Positions 16,748-24,982 of a DNA stretch of 64,000 bases are shown piece by piece. A program made the translations under genes and the position numbers. A model generated the notes under the pieces. It was not told the origin of the DNA. It was given only the letters and a program-made list of their open reading frames with translations, and did no database searches. Source of the DNA: Halobaculum sp. CBA1158 (GTDB lineage Archaea; Halobacteriota; Halobacteria; Halobacteriales; Haloferacaceae). The stretch spans positions 1,426,001-1,490,000 of the forward strand of contig NZ_CP090371.1 in NCBI RefSeq assembly GCF_021431925.1. Direction: 5' to 3'. Positions within the stretch are counted from its first letter, which is position 1, and the number at the start of each line of letters is the position of its first letter.

Positions 16748-17685
16748 CCATCCACCACGACACCTTCGCCGGCGTCTACCCGGCGATGACGACGCCGTTC
16801 ACCGACGGCACCGACGAGGTCGACCACGAACAGCTCGCGGCCGATGCGCGACGGCTCGCCGACGCCGGCGTCGACGGGCTCGTCCCGGTCGGTTCGACCG
16901 GCGAGGCCGCGACGCTCACGCACGACGAACACGCCGAGGTCGTCGAGACCGTCGTCGACGCCGTCGACGTGCCCGTCATCGCGGGCACCGGCTCGAACTC
17001 GACGCGCGAGGCGCTCGATCTGTCCGAGCGCGCGGCCGACGCCGGGGCGGACGCGATCCTCCTCATCTCGCCGTACTACAACAAGCCTGAGCCCGCAGGC
17101 CAGTACAACCACTTCGCGACCATCGCGGACGCCGTCGACCTCCCGCAGGTCGTGTACAACGTCCCGAGCCGGACCGGCCTGAACCTCGACGTGGACACCG
17201 TCGTCGACCTGGCGGCCCACGAGAACGTACAGGGGTACAAGGCGGCCTCGGGCGACGCGAACCAGATTTCGGAGATCATCGAGCGCACGCGCGACGAGGA
17301 GTTCGACGTGCTCTCGGGGGACGACGGGATGACGCTCCCGCTCATGTCGATGGGCGCGACGGGCACCATCTCCGTCACCGCCAACGTCGAGCCCGAACGG
17401 ACCGCCGAACTGGTCCACGCGGCGCTGAACGGCGACTTCGAGCGCGCCCGCGAGATCCACCACGGACTCGGCCCGCTGACGCGCGCGCTGTTCCGGGAGA
17501 CGAACCCGATCCCGGTGAAGGAGGCGATGGGGATTCGGGGCTACGGCCCCGCCGAGATGCGCCCCCCGCTGACGCGCGGCAGCGACGAGACCCTGCGCGT
17601 GCTGACGGACCTGCTCGCGGAACTGGAGGCCGACCGCGACGGCGACGCCGACCACGACGGCGACTCGACCGGAACGGGGGCCTGA
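16744..17685 (+). CDS. dapA: 4-hydroxy-tetrahydrodipicolinate synthase
   Basis: This 313-residue TIM-barrel aldolase has VGSTGEAATLTHDEH (the GTTGE-type loop), the catalytic Tyr138 in YNVPSRTG and Schiff-base Lys166 in GYKAASGD. It condenses pyruvate with aspartate semialdehyde, the first committed step to diaminopimelate and lysine. It is the first gene of the operon dapA-dapB-dapD-lysA-dapF-dapE, one base before dapB. The C-terminus carries an Asp/Gly-rich tail (about 297-313) not needed for the fold. Alternative members of the DapA family (sialic acid or KDG aldolases) are made unlikely by the operon. Confidence 0.96.
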   Translation: MTIHHDTFAGVYPAMTTPFTDGTDEVDHEQLAADARRLADAGVDGLVPVGSTGEAATLTHDEHAEVVETVVDAVDVPVIAGTGSNSTREALDLSERAADAGADAILLISPYYNKPEPAGQYNHFATIADAVDLPQVVYNVPSRTGLNLDVDTVVDLAAHENVQGYKAASGDANQISEIIERTRDEEFDVLSGDDGMTLPLMSMGATGTISVTANVEPERTAELVHAALNGDFERAREIHHGLGPLTRALFRETNPIPVKEAMGIRGYGPAEMRPPLTRGSDETLRVLTDLLAELEADRDGDADHDGDSTGTGA

Positions 17686-17686
17686 G

Positions 17687-18484
17687 ATGGCGACCGAGAC
17701 GGGCGGTCCGAGCGGTTCGGTCCGCCTCGCCGTGACCGGGGCGGGCGGCCGCATGGGTCGGGAGGTGATCGAGGCCGCGAGCGACCGCGCGGACTGCGCG
17801 GTCGCGCTCGCGGTCAATCGCTCGCCCGTCGACCCGGTCGCTGGCGTCGAGGTTCGCGACGCCGACGACCTCCCCGCCCTGCTCGCGGAGGCCGACCCGG
17901 CGGTGGACGTGCTCGTGGACTTCACCGGCCCCGACTCCAGCGTGGAGTACGTCGCCGCCGCCGCGGACGCCGGCGTCGCCTGCGTCGTCGGGACGACCGG
18001 GTTCGACGAGGGACAGGAGGCCGCGCTCGCCGACGCCGCCGGGACCGTGCCCGTCCTGCGCGCCTCGAACTTCTCGCGTGGAATCGCGGCGCTGCGCCGG
18101 GCCGTCCGAGCGGCCGCCGGGGCGCTTCCCGGCTACGACGTGGAGGTCACGGAGACCCACCACAACGGGAAGGTCGACGCGCCCAGCGGCACCGCGCTCA
18201 CCCTGCTGGAGGACGTCGAGGACGTCCGATCGGACCTTGACGAGCGCGTCCACGGGCGCGAGGGCGACGCCCCGCGAACCGACGGAGAGATCGGCGTTCA
18301 CGCCCGCCGCGCGGGCGACATCGCCGGCGAGCACGAGGTGCTCATGGCCGGCGACGAGAACGTCCTCGAATTGACCCATCGCGCCGGTTCCCGGCGCGTG
18401 TTCGCCGCCGGCGCGCTCGACGCCGCGGCGTGGCTGGCCGGCCGCGACGCCGGCGAATACGACTTCACGGAGGTACTCGAATGA
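17687..18484 (+). CDS. dapB: 4-hydroxy-tetrahydrodipicolinate reductase
   Basis: This 265-residue NAD(P)H-dependent reductase has the dinucleotide loop VTGAGGRMGREV, VVGTTGF, and the substrate and catalytic block VTETHHNGKVDAPSGTAL, with the His pair and Lys typical of DapB. It reduces hydroxy-tetrahydrodipicolinate to tetrahydrodipicolinate. It starts one base after the dapA stop, and its TGA overlaps the dapD ATG, so expression is coupled. Length is normal for the family. Confidence 0.96.
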   Translation: MATETGGPSGSVRLAVTGAGGRMGREVIEAASDRADCAVALAVNRSPVDPVAGVEVRDADDLPALLAEADPAVDVLVDFTGPDSSVEYVAAAADAGVACVVGTTGFDEGQEAALADAAGTVPVLRASNFSRGIAALRRAVRAAAGALPGYDVEVTETHHNGKVDAPSGTALTLLEDVEDVRSDLDERVHGREGDAPRTDGEIGVHARRAGDIAGEHEVLMAGDENVLELTHRAGSRRVFAAGALDAAAWLAGRDAGEYDFTEVLE

Positions 18485-19326
18485 CGACGACACTGGAATC
18501 CGACATCGACGACCTGTGGCACCGCTACGACGACGGACTGACCGCGGCCGACGCCGACGACGGCGTCCGGCGAACCCTCGACGAGTTCCTCGACGCCCTG
18601 GAGGCGGGCGAGGTCCGCGCCGCCCGCAAGACCGGCGACGGCGTCGACTCCTGGGAGGCCAACGAGTGGGTGAAGCGGGGCGTCCTCCTCAACTTCGGAC
18701 TGCGCGAGACCGAGCGCCGCGAGTACGGCGGCGTCGGCTACTACGACGTGCTCCCGCTGCGCGAGACCGACGATCTGGAAGCCAGGGGCGCGCGCAACAC
18801 CCCTGACGGCACCGTGCTGCGACGGGGGGCCCACCTCGGCGACGACACGATCATGATGAGCCCGTCGTTCGTCAACGTCGCCGCGTACGTCGGAGACGGC
18901 ACGCTCGTCGACTCCTGCGACACGGTCGGCTCGTGTGCCCAACTGGGCGAGAACGTGAAGCTCGGCGCGAACACGCTGATCGGCGGCGTGTTGGAGCCCG
19001 TCGAGGACGCGCCCGTCATCGTCGAGGACGGCGTCTCGCTGGGCGCGGGCTGTCGCGTCACCTCCGGGTTCCGCGTGGGCGAGAACTCGATCGTGGGCGA
19101 GAACACGCTGCTCACCCCGAGGATCCCGGTGTACGACCTCGTCGAGGAGGAGGTCGTCTACGGCCACCTGCCGGAGAACCGCCGGGCGTTCACCCGCTTC
19201 GTCGAGTCGAGCGTGAGCGACCACGCATTGTTCGAGGGCGGCGCGTACAAGCCCGCGGTCGTCGCCACCGACGTGGAGACCGAGACGCTGGAGGCGACAC
19301 GGCGCGAGGACGCGCTCCGCGAATGA
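18481..19326 (+). CDS. dapD: Tetrahydrodipicolinate N-succinyltransferase
   Basis: This 281-residue acyltransferase has a left-handed beta-helix built from hexapeptide repeats (about 100-220: GAHLGDDTIMMSPSFVNVAA, YVGDGTLVDSCDTVGSCAQL and further copies). It includes the GGVLEP and GCRVTSGF stretches that are specific for DapD. It uses succinyl-CoA to block the amino group of tetrahydrodipicolinate, so the organism uses the succinylase branch. The ATG overlaps the dapB stop (ATGA), and its own stop overlaps the lysA start. It works as a trimer in characterised relatives. Confidence 0.95.
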   Translation: MTTTLESDIDDLWHRYDDGLTAADADDGVRRTLDEFLDALEAGEVRAARKTGDGVDSWEANEWVKRGVLLNFGLRETERREYGGVGYYDVLPLRETDDLEARGARNTPDGTVLRRGAHLGDDTIMMSPSFVNVAAYVGDGTLVDSCDTVGSCAQLGENVKLGANTLIGGVLEPVEDAPVIVEDGVSLGAGCRVTSGFRVGENSIVGENTLLTPRIPVYDLVEEEVVYGHLPENRRAFTRFVESSVSDHALFEGGAYKPAVVATDVETETLEATRREDALRE

Positions 19327-20627
19327 GCCCAGAGCAGTCCGACGACGAGGCCCGGGACGCCGACGGCGGTCCGGCGATCCGTCGCCTCGCCGACTGGGAC
19401 GCCGACCAACTCCGGGAGTTGGCTGACGATCACGGCACGCCGCTGTACGTCACGGATCTCGACCGCGTGGCCGAGAACTGCGCGCGCCTCCGAGCGGCGT
19501 TCCCGGACGCGGACGTGAAGTACGCCGTGAAGGCCCACACCGGCCGCGCGGTGCTGGAGACCGTTCGCGGGTCGGGCCTCGACGCCGAATGCGCCTCCGC
19601 AGGCGAGGTGGGACGCGCGCTCGACGCCGGGTTCGGGGGAGGCGGAGTCGACTACACCGCCGTCAATCCGCCCGCCCGCGACCTCGACGCCGTGGTCGAG
19701 TGGTGGGAGGAACACCCCGATCTCACGATCACGGTCGGCGCACGCGACACCCTAGATCGCCTCGCCGATCGTGGCTTCGACGGGGGCGTCTGCGTTCGGG
19801 TGAACCCCGGCGTCGGCGCGGGCCACCACGAGAAGGTGCGCACGGGTGCCGCCCCGAAGTTCGGCGTGCCGTACGACCGCGCCGCCGAGGTGATCGCAGA
19901 CGCCCGAGACCGATTCGAGGTGGTCGGGATCCACGCCCACGCAGGGTCGGGAATCCACGGCGAGGAGGACCTGGCCGCCCATCGCGATCTCGTTTCTCGC
20001 ATGGGCGATCTCGCCCGAGCGGTCGACGACGCCGACCTGGAGTTCGTCGACGTGGGCGGCGGCTTCGGCGTCCCGTACCGCGAGGACGACCCCGCACTCG
20101 ACCTGGACGCCGTCGCCGACGCGACGCGCGAGGCGCTCGGCGAGATTGACGCGACCCTTGCGGTCGAGCCTGGTCGCTACGTCGTCGCAGACGCCGGCGT
20201 CCTCCTTACGACGGTGAACACGGTGAAGCCGACGCCCGAGACCACCGTCGCGGGCGTCGACGCCGGCATGACGGACCTGCTTCGTCCGGCGATGTACGAT
20301 GCGTACCACGCGATCCGGAACCTTGCCGCCGCCGACGCCGCGGACGCGACCGGTGATGCCGCCGCCGGCCGCGAGGTCGGCCCGGTCACCGTCGCCGGCC
20401 CGATCTGTGAGACGGGCGATACCTTCTGCGACGGCCGGGAGCTTCCGGTCCCGGCGCGGGGCGACCTGCTCGCCGTCGGCAACGCCGGCGCGTACGGCTA
20501 CGAGATGGCCTCGACGTACAACTCCCGACCGCGTCCGTCGGAGGTGAGCCTCGCCGGCGACGTGCTCCGCGAGCGCGAGACCCTCGCGGGAGTTACCCGC
20601 CTGGAGCACGGAGGGGCCGACGAATGA
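19323..20627 (+). CDS. lysA: Diaminopimelate decarboxylase
   Basis: This 434-residue PLP enzyme of the alanine-racemase fold has the PLP lysine in VKYAVKAHTG, HAHAGSGI, the phosphate loop VDVGGGFGVPY, and the second-domain motifs EPGRYVVADAG and CETGDTFCDGRELP, with the Cys that completes the neighbouring active site. It decarboxylates meso-diaminopimelate to L-lysine, the last step. The ATG overlaps the dapD stop (ATGA). An Ala/Asp-rich insertion (about 338-358) lies between DAYHAIRNL and GPVTVAGPICE. The N-terminal 20 residues are an acidic halophilic extension. Confidence 0.95.
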   Translation: MSPEQSDDEARDADGGPAIRRLADWDADQLRELADDHGTPLYVTDLDRVAENCARLRAAFPDADVKYAVKAHTGRAVLETVRGSGLDAECASAGEVGRALDAGFGGGGVDYTAVNPPARDLDAVVEWWEEHPDLTITVGARDTLDRLADRGFDGGVCVRVNPGVGAGHHEKVRTGAAPKFGVPYDRAAEVIADARDRFEVVGIHAHAGSGIHGEEDLAAHRDLVSRMGDLARAVDDADLEFVDVGGGFGVPYREDDPALDLDAVADATREALGEIDATLAVEPGRYVVADAGVLLTTVNTVKPTPETTVAGVDAGMTDLLRPAMYDAYHAIRNLAAADAADATGDAAAGREVGPVTVAGPICETGDTFCDGRELPVPARGDLLAVGNAGAYGYEMASTYNSRPRPSEVSLAGDVLRERETLAGVTRLEHGGADE

Positions 20628-21658
20628 GCGAGTCGACGCGCGCGGACGGACCCGACGGGAGCGAGGTCACCGTCCGGGCGACGAAGTACCACGGAACGGG
20701 CAACGACTTCCTCGTCGTCGACGCCGCGGACGCCGACGGCCGAGTGCCCGACCGCGGCGCGTTCGCGGTCCATTACTGCGACCGCGAGACCGGCGTCGAG
20801 GGCGAGGACCGGACGGGCGCGGACGGCGTCCTGTTCATGGACATCACGGACGGCGGCAACGCCGACGGCGACAGCACCGGCGATGCGGACGGCGACAGCA
20901 CCGACGGTACGGACGGCGAGTCGGTCGCCCGCGCGACGATGACGCTCGTCCAGCCCGACGCCTCCATCGCCGAGATGTGCGGCAACGGCGCGCGCTGTGC
21001 GGCCGCGTGGGTGCGCGAGCGGACCGGCGCGCGCGTGATCGACCTCGACACGCCCGCGGGCGTTCGTCGAGCCGAGGTCCGCGGCGGCGACGCGGCGGAC
21101 GGCGACCGCACCGAGGCGACCGTCGAGGTCGAGATGGGTCGACCGTCGTTCGACCCCGCGGACGTGCCGCTTCGCGACGACCGCGAGGAGCCGCTCGTCG
21201 AGGAATCCGTGGAGGGACTGACCGTCACGGCGGTCGACACGGGCGTTCCGCACGCGGTCGCGTTCGTCGACCGCGCGGGCGACGGGGCCGGCGACCTCGC
21301 GAGCGTCGACCTCGAGGCCGTCGCGCCGGCTGTGCGTCACGCCGACGTCTTCCCCGAGGGCGCGAACGTCACCCTCGCGGCCCGAACGGGAGACGACACC
21401 TTCGACCAGCGCACCTACGAGCGCGGCGTCGAGGGGGAGACGCTCGCGTGCGGCACCGGCGCGGTCGCCGTCGGCGCGGTCGCGCGCCGACTCGGCCTGA
21501 CGGAGCACTCGGATCTGGCCGTCTCACCGCCGGGCGGAACGCTGCGGATCACGGTTCCCGACGACGGGCCGGCGACGCTCACGGGCCCGGCCGCCCGGGA
21601 GTTCGACGTGGAGCTACCGGTTCCGGAGTCGAAGCCGGAGGGGAATGAGGCAGAATGA
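20624..21658 (+). CDS. dapF: Diaminopimelate epimerase
   Basis: This 344-residue enzyme has two DapF repeats. The catalytic cysteines are Cys119 in MCGNGARC and Cys276 in LACGTGA, and the N-terminal KYHGTGNDFLVVDA is diagnostic. It interconverts LL- and meso-diaminopimelate for lysA. An acidic Gly/Asp/Ser/Thr insertion (about 77-100) interrupts the first repeat between VLFMDI and ARATMTLV; it is not seen in usual family members of about 275 residues. The ATG overlaps the lysA stop and the TGA overlaps dapE. Confidence 0.95.
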   Translation: MSESTRADGPDGSEVTVRATKYHGTGNDFLVVDAADADGRVPDRGAFAVHYCDRETGVEGEDRTGADGVLFMDITDGGNADGDSTGDADGDSTDGTDGESVARATMTLVQPDASIAEMCGNGARCAAAWVRERTGARVIDLDTPAGVRRAEVRGGDAADGDRTEATVEVEMGRPSFDPADVPLRDDREEPLVEESVEGLTVTAVDTGVPHAVAFVDRAGDGAGDLASVDLEAVAPAVRHADVFPEGANVTLAARTGDDTFDQRTYERGVEGETLACGTGAVAVGAVARRLGLTEHSDLAVSPPGGTLRITVPDDGPATLTGPAAREFDVELPVPESKPEGNEAE

Positions 21659-22887
21659 GCGACGACGCCGACGCGTCCGCGGCAGCGTCACCGGCACCGA
21701 CGGACGAGTTCGATCCCGTCGAGTTCCTCGCCGAGGCCGTGTCGATCGAGTCCCACGAGTCCGTCGACGAGATGCGGTCGTTCCTCGTCGAAACGCTCGC
21801 CGAACGCGGCGTCGACACCCGCGTCGACGGCGCGGGGAACGTCCGCGCGACGCGTGAGTCGCCCGCGCCCGACGACGGTCCGCACCTCGTGCTCAACACC
21901 CACATCGACACCGTCCCGCCCCACGTCCCGTTCGAGCCCGGCACGGACGACGAGGGGAACGAGGTGTTCCGCGGACGCGGATCCTGCGACGCGAAGGGAC
22001 CGCTCGCGGCGCTGCTGGCGGGGTTTCTCGCTGTCGAGCCAGCCCGTGGGCGCGTTACGCTCGCGGTCACGCCCGACGAGGAGACGCTGTCGACCGGCGC
22101 GGACGCGCTCGTGCGCGGCCGGGGGCGGGACCACCCCGACGGCCCCGTCGACCCCGTCGACGGCGACCTGTTCGTGGTCGGCGAGCCGACCGACTGCGAC
22201 GCCTGCGTCGCCGCCCGCGGTCGGTTCGAGGGGACGCTGACGCTCACCGGCTCGGCGGCTCACGCCGCCGAGCCCGACTCCGGGATCAACGCCGTTTCGG
22301 CGCTATCGGACGCGCTCGCGGCGATCGATCGGTTCGACGACGACGCCGAGGCGCACCCGATGCTCGGTGCGCCGACGCTCGTTGCGACGGGCGTCTCCGG
22401 CGGGGAGGCGACCAATCAGGTGCCGTCGGAGGCGACGATCACCCTCGACCGCCGGTCGGTGCCCCCGGAGACCGCCGAGGGGTTTCGCTCGGCGTTGGAG
22501 GCGGCCGTTAGGAGGGCGGTCGCGGACGAAGTCGGCGTCTCCTTCGACCTCACCGAGCGCCCGACGCCGTTCCTGGAGGCGTTCGACACCGACCCCGACC
22601 ACGCGCTGGTGGCGGCCGTCGCCGACGCGGCGCGGGCGGTCGGCGGCGACGGGGACGGGAACGGCGACGGCGAGGGCGACGCGAACGGCGACGGCGAGAT
22701 CCGGCCGTTCGGCGCGGCGACGGAGGCGTCGTACTTCGCGCCGCGGCCGACGGTCGTGTTCGGCCCGGGGCATCTGGCCGACGACGCGGGCGCGGTCGCC
22801 CACAGCGAGCGCGAGTACGTCCGCGTCGACCGCGTGCGCGACGCCGCCGGGGCGGTCCGGCGTGCGGTCGCGACGCTCGTCGGGTAG
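21655..22887 (+). CDS. dapE: Succinyl-diaminopimelate desuccinylase (M20 peptidase family)
   Basis: This 410-residue M20 metallohydrolase has the metal motifs NTHIDTVPP, GRGSCDAKGPLAA (bridging Asp) and VTPDEET (catalytic Glu-Glu). The dimerisation-domain block HAAEPDSGINAV and EASYFAPRPTVVFGPGH follow. It removes succinate from succinyl-LL-diaminopimelate. Being last in the dap operon and overlapping dapF makes the assignment stronger than sequence alone, since ArgE/LysK relatives look similar. A Gly/Asp/Asn-rich insertion (about 328-348) sits before the last metal His region. Confidence 0.92.
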   Translation: MSDDADASAAASPAPTDEFDPVEFLAEAVSIESHESVDEMRSFLVETLAERGVDTRVDGAGNVRATRESPAPDDGPHLVLNTHIDTVPPHVPFEPGTDDEGNEVFRGRGSCDAKGPLAALLAGFLAVEPARGRVTLAVTPDEETLSTGADALVRGRGRDHPDGPVDPVDGDLFVVGEPTDCDACVAARGRFEGTLTLTGSAAHAAEPDSGINAVSALSDALAAIDRFDDDAEAHPMLGAPTLVATGVSGGEATNQVPSEATITLDRRSVPPETAEGFRSALEAAVRRAVADEVGVSFDLTERPTPFLEAFDTDPDHALVAAVADAARAVGGDGDGNGDGEGDANGDGEIRPFGAATEASYFAPRPTVVFGPGHLADDAGAVAHSEREYVRVDRVRDAAGAVRRAVATLVG

Positions 22888-23012
22888 CCGACGGTCGCCG
22901 GGATCGACCTCCGATCGGATCGGTCGGCGTCTCACCGGCCCCCGGGAGCGCTCGGACGACCAGGAGCCCCGGGACCGTCGCGGCTTTCTTCCCGGGCGTG
23001 ATACGACGACGC

Positions 23013-23750
23013 ATGTGTACGCTGACGCTCGCGTGGCGGGTCTTCGAGGGCGCGCCGGTGTGTGTCGCCGCCAACCGCGACGAGTCGTACGGCAGGCCCT
23101 CGGAACCGCCCGCCGTGCGCGACGGCGACGTGGTCGCCCCCCGCGACGCCGAGGCCGGCGGGACGTGGATGGGGGTCGCCCGCGACGGCCCGTTCGTCGG
23201 GATCACGAACCGCTGGGTCGACGGGCTCGCGGGCGAGCGATCGCGGGGGCTCCTCGTCGACGACTGCCTGCGCGCCGGATCCGCCGAGGACGCCGCCCGC
23301 CTCGTCGAGGAGTCGTGTCGCGAGCACGAGTACGACGGCTTCAACCTCGTGCTCGCGGACGGGGAGGCGGCGATCCTCCTGGAGTGGGACGGCCACCTCC
23401 GCGTCACGGGGTTCGAACCGGGCGTCCACGTCGTCGTGAACGTCGGAGCCGACGGCTCGTTCTTCGAACCGGCGGGCCGCCCGGAGGCCGGCCCCGAGCA
23501 GGCCGACAACGCGGCGCGCCTCCGCGGGCACCTCGCGCCCGATCCCGGCGAGTCCGCCGACGCGTGGCTCGACCGGGCGGGCGCGGCACTGGGCGACCAC
23601 GAGTTCGGCGTCTGCGTCCACGGCGACGGCTTCGGGACGGTCTCGTCGTCGCTGATCCGGGTCGACGCCGACGGCGGGGGGATCCGATACGACCACGCGG
23701 AGGGGCCGCCCTGCGAGACGGCCTTCGAACCGGTCGCGGTCGAGTGGTGA
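23013..23750 (+). CDS. NRDE/TANGO2 family protein
   Basis: This 245-residue protein starts MCTLTLAWRV, placing a Cys at position 2, and then has AANRDESYGRPSEPP, which contains the NRDE motif that names the family, followed by GGTWMGVARDGPFVGITN. The family has an Ntn-hydrolase-like fold in which Cys2 would become the N-terminal nucleophile after Met removal. This is why I chose the ATG at 23013 over one five codons upstream. The biochemical role of NRDE proteins is not settled. It is monocistronic by position. Confidence 0.88.
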   Translation: MCTLTLAWRVFEGAPVCVAANRDESYGRPSEPPAVRDGDVVAPRDAEAGGTWMGVARDGPFVGITNRWVDGLAGERSRGLLVDDCLRAGSAEDAARLVEESCREHEYDGFNLVLADGEAAILLEWDGHLRVTGFEPGVHVVVNVGADGSFFEPAGRPEAGPEQADNAARLRGHLAPDPGESADAWLDRAGAALGDHEFGVCVHGDGFGTVSSSLIRVDADGGGIRYDHAEGPPCETAFEPVAVEW

Positions 23751-23825
23751 TGTCGCGGTCGGGTCGTGGTGTCACGGCCGCGGTCGGGTGGCCGGCCGCC
23801 GGTCGCGATCGGACGGAAGGGAAAG

Positions 23826-23832
23826 GGTAAAC
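23826..23832 (+). promoter_or_regulatory. TATA-like box for the 23857 gene
   Basis: GGTAAAC lies 25-31 bases before the ATG at 23857, in the position expected for a leaderless transcript. Confidence 0.3.
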
Positions 23833-23856
23833 GGGGACCGTGTCGTTGGAGGGTGT

Positions 23857-24210
23857 ATGAGCGCCTCCGACGCCGAAGCCGACCTCTCCGAGGTCGAGTA
23901 CGACGGGCTCGAACTCGTTCGCGAGACCGGCGGCATCCACCAGTCCGACTTCTGGAAGGAACTGGACGTCTCCTCGCGCAAGGGGAGCCGGATCGCCGAG
24001 AAGCTCGAGGACCTCGAGCTCATCGAGCGCGAGGAGGCGGTGTACAACGGGCACAACACCTATCTCCTGTTGCCGACGGCCAAGGACCTCGACTTCTCGC
24101 TGATGATGGCCGGCGACATGCTCTCGCCGTTCATCGGCGAGGAGGAGATCGACCCCAACTCCGACGCGTTCACGCAGTGGCTGATGAACCTCGCGTACGA
24201 GGAGTACTGA
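23857..24210 (+). CDS. Small winged-helix DNA-binding protein
   Basis: This 117-residue protein has a compact winged-helix core: ELVRETGGIHQSDFWKELDV is followed by SSRKGSRIAEKLEDLELIER and EEAVYNGHNTYLLLP. This resembles archaeal MarR/ArsR-like or Lrp-type N-terminal HTH domains. The remaining 45 residues (DFSLMMAGDMLSPFIGEEEI and onward) are probably a dimerisation segment. No ligand-binding domain is present. It is likely a transcription regulator of the DUF/COG type found across Halobacteria; target genes are unknown. It stands alone between the NRDE gene and the Rieske gene. Confidence 0.83.
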   Translation: MSASDAEADLSEVEYDGLELVRETGGIHQSDFWKELDVSSRKGSRIAEKLEDLELIEREEAVYNGHNTYLLLPTAKDLDFSLMMAGDMLSPFIGEEEIDPNSDAFTQWLMNLAYEEY

Positions 24211-24358
24211 CGCCGTCGAACACCGTTCTCACGCACCCCTCCCCGCTGTCCGGCCATCTCCGTCCAGTCGCTCCCATCCCCGACAGGATCGCTGCCGGCT
24301 TCAGAGCCGGCGGTCGGAACGACACGCATTTGCCGGTCCTTCGGCTACCGACGGGCGA

Positions 24359-24973
24359 ATGGACGAGCAGGCACGGGTGACGGTCGAGGCGGACGACGAG
24401 GCGACGCGCGAGACCGTGTACGACACACATGGAGAGGTCGAGGCCGGCGGCGTGACGTTCCGGTTCAGCGTCGGCGACGCGGACGGGGCGAGCGATTCGG
24501 ATGGGGCGAACGACCCGGACGGAGCGAGCGCCCCCGACGGGAGTGAGGACCGGACCGACGCCCCCGGCGGTGACGACGGGAACGCGACCGGCGACGACGA
24601 GGGCGACCGGCTGTTCGTCGCGCCCCTGGAGGACGTGCCGACCGACTCCACGATCCGGCGGACGGCGATGCGGCCGGACGACCGCCGGGGCGTGGGGTTC
24701 ATCCTCCGGCGCGACGCCGAGACCGACGAGGTGTTCGCGTGGCGCAACTCCTGTCCCCACAAGCCGGAGGTGCCACTAGACCCCGGTCGTGGCGCGCGCG
24801 TCGACGGCGGCGAGATCGTCTGTCACGAGCACGGCGCGCGCTTCGAGTGCGGTGACGGCCTGTGCACGTGGGGGCCGTGCGTCGGCGAGGAACTCGACCC
24901 CGTGGGCGTCGAGGTCCGCGACGGCGACGTGTACCTCGACGACGAGCGGTTCGCGTCGGTGCGTCCGCGGTAG
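24359..24973 (+). CDS. Rieske [2Fe-2S] domain protein
   Basis: This 204-residue protein has a C-terminal Rieske domain (about 85-204). Ligands are Cys132-x-His134 in SCPHKPEV and Cys155-x-x-His158 in VCHEHGARFECGDGLC. The loop also contains further Cys residues. There is no signal peptide or membrane anchor, so it acts in the cytoplasm, like ferredoxin components of dioxygenases or nitrite-reductase small subunits rather than cytochrome bc subunits. Residues 40-82 are a repetitive Asp/Gly/Ala/Ser tract and probably disordered. No oxygenase gene is adjacent; the electron partner is unknown. It converges with purB ten bases away. Confidence 0.88.
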   Translation: MDEQARVTVEADDEATRETVYDTHGEVEAGGVTFRFSVGDADGASDSDGANDPDGASAPDGSEDRTDAPGGDDGNATGDDEGDRLFVAPLEDVPTDSTIRRTAMRPDDRRGVGFILRRDAETDEVFAWRNSCPHKPEVPLDPGRGARVDGGEIVCHEHGARFECGDGLCTWGPCVGEELDPVGVEVRDGDVYLDDERFASVRPR

Positions 24974-24982
24974 CGACCGCGA

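Noticed and set aside
23400-23425. GGGGTTCGAACC, which resembles a tRNA T-loop
   Set aside because: It lies inside the NRDE coding sequence and no acceptor or anticodon stems can be built around it.
24359-24973. Rieske protein as part of a cytochrome bc-type complex
   Set aside because: It has no membrane anchor or Tat signal and no cytochrome b gene nearby; a cytosolic ferredoxin-like role fits better.
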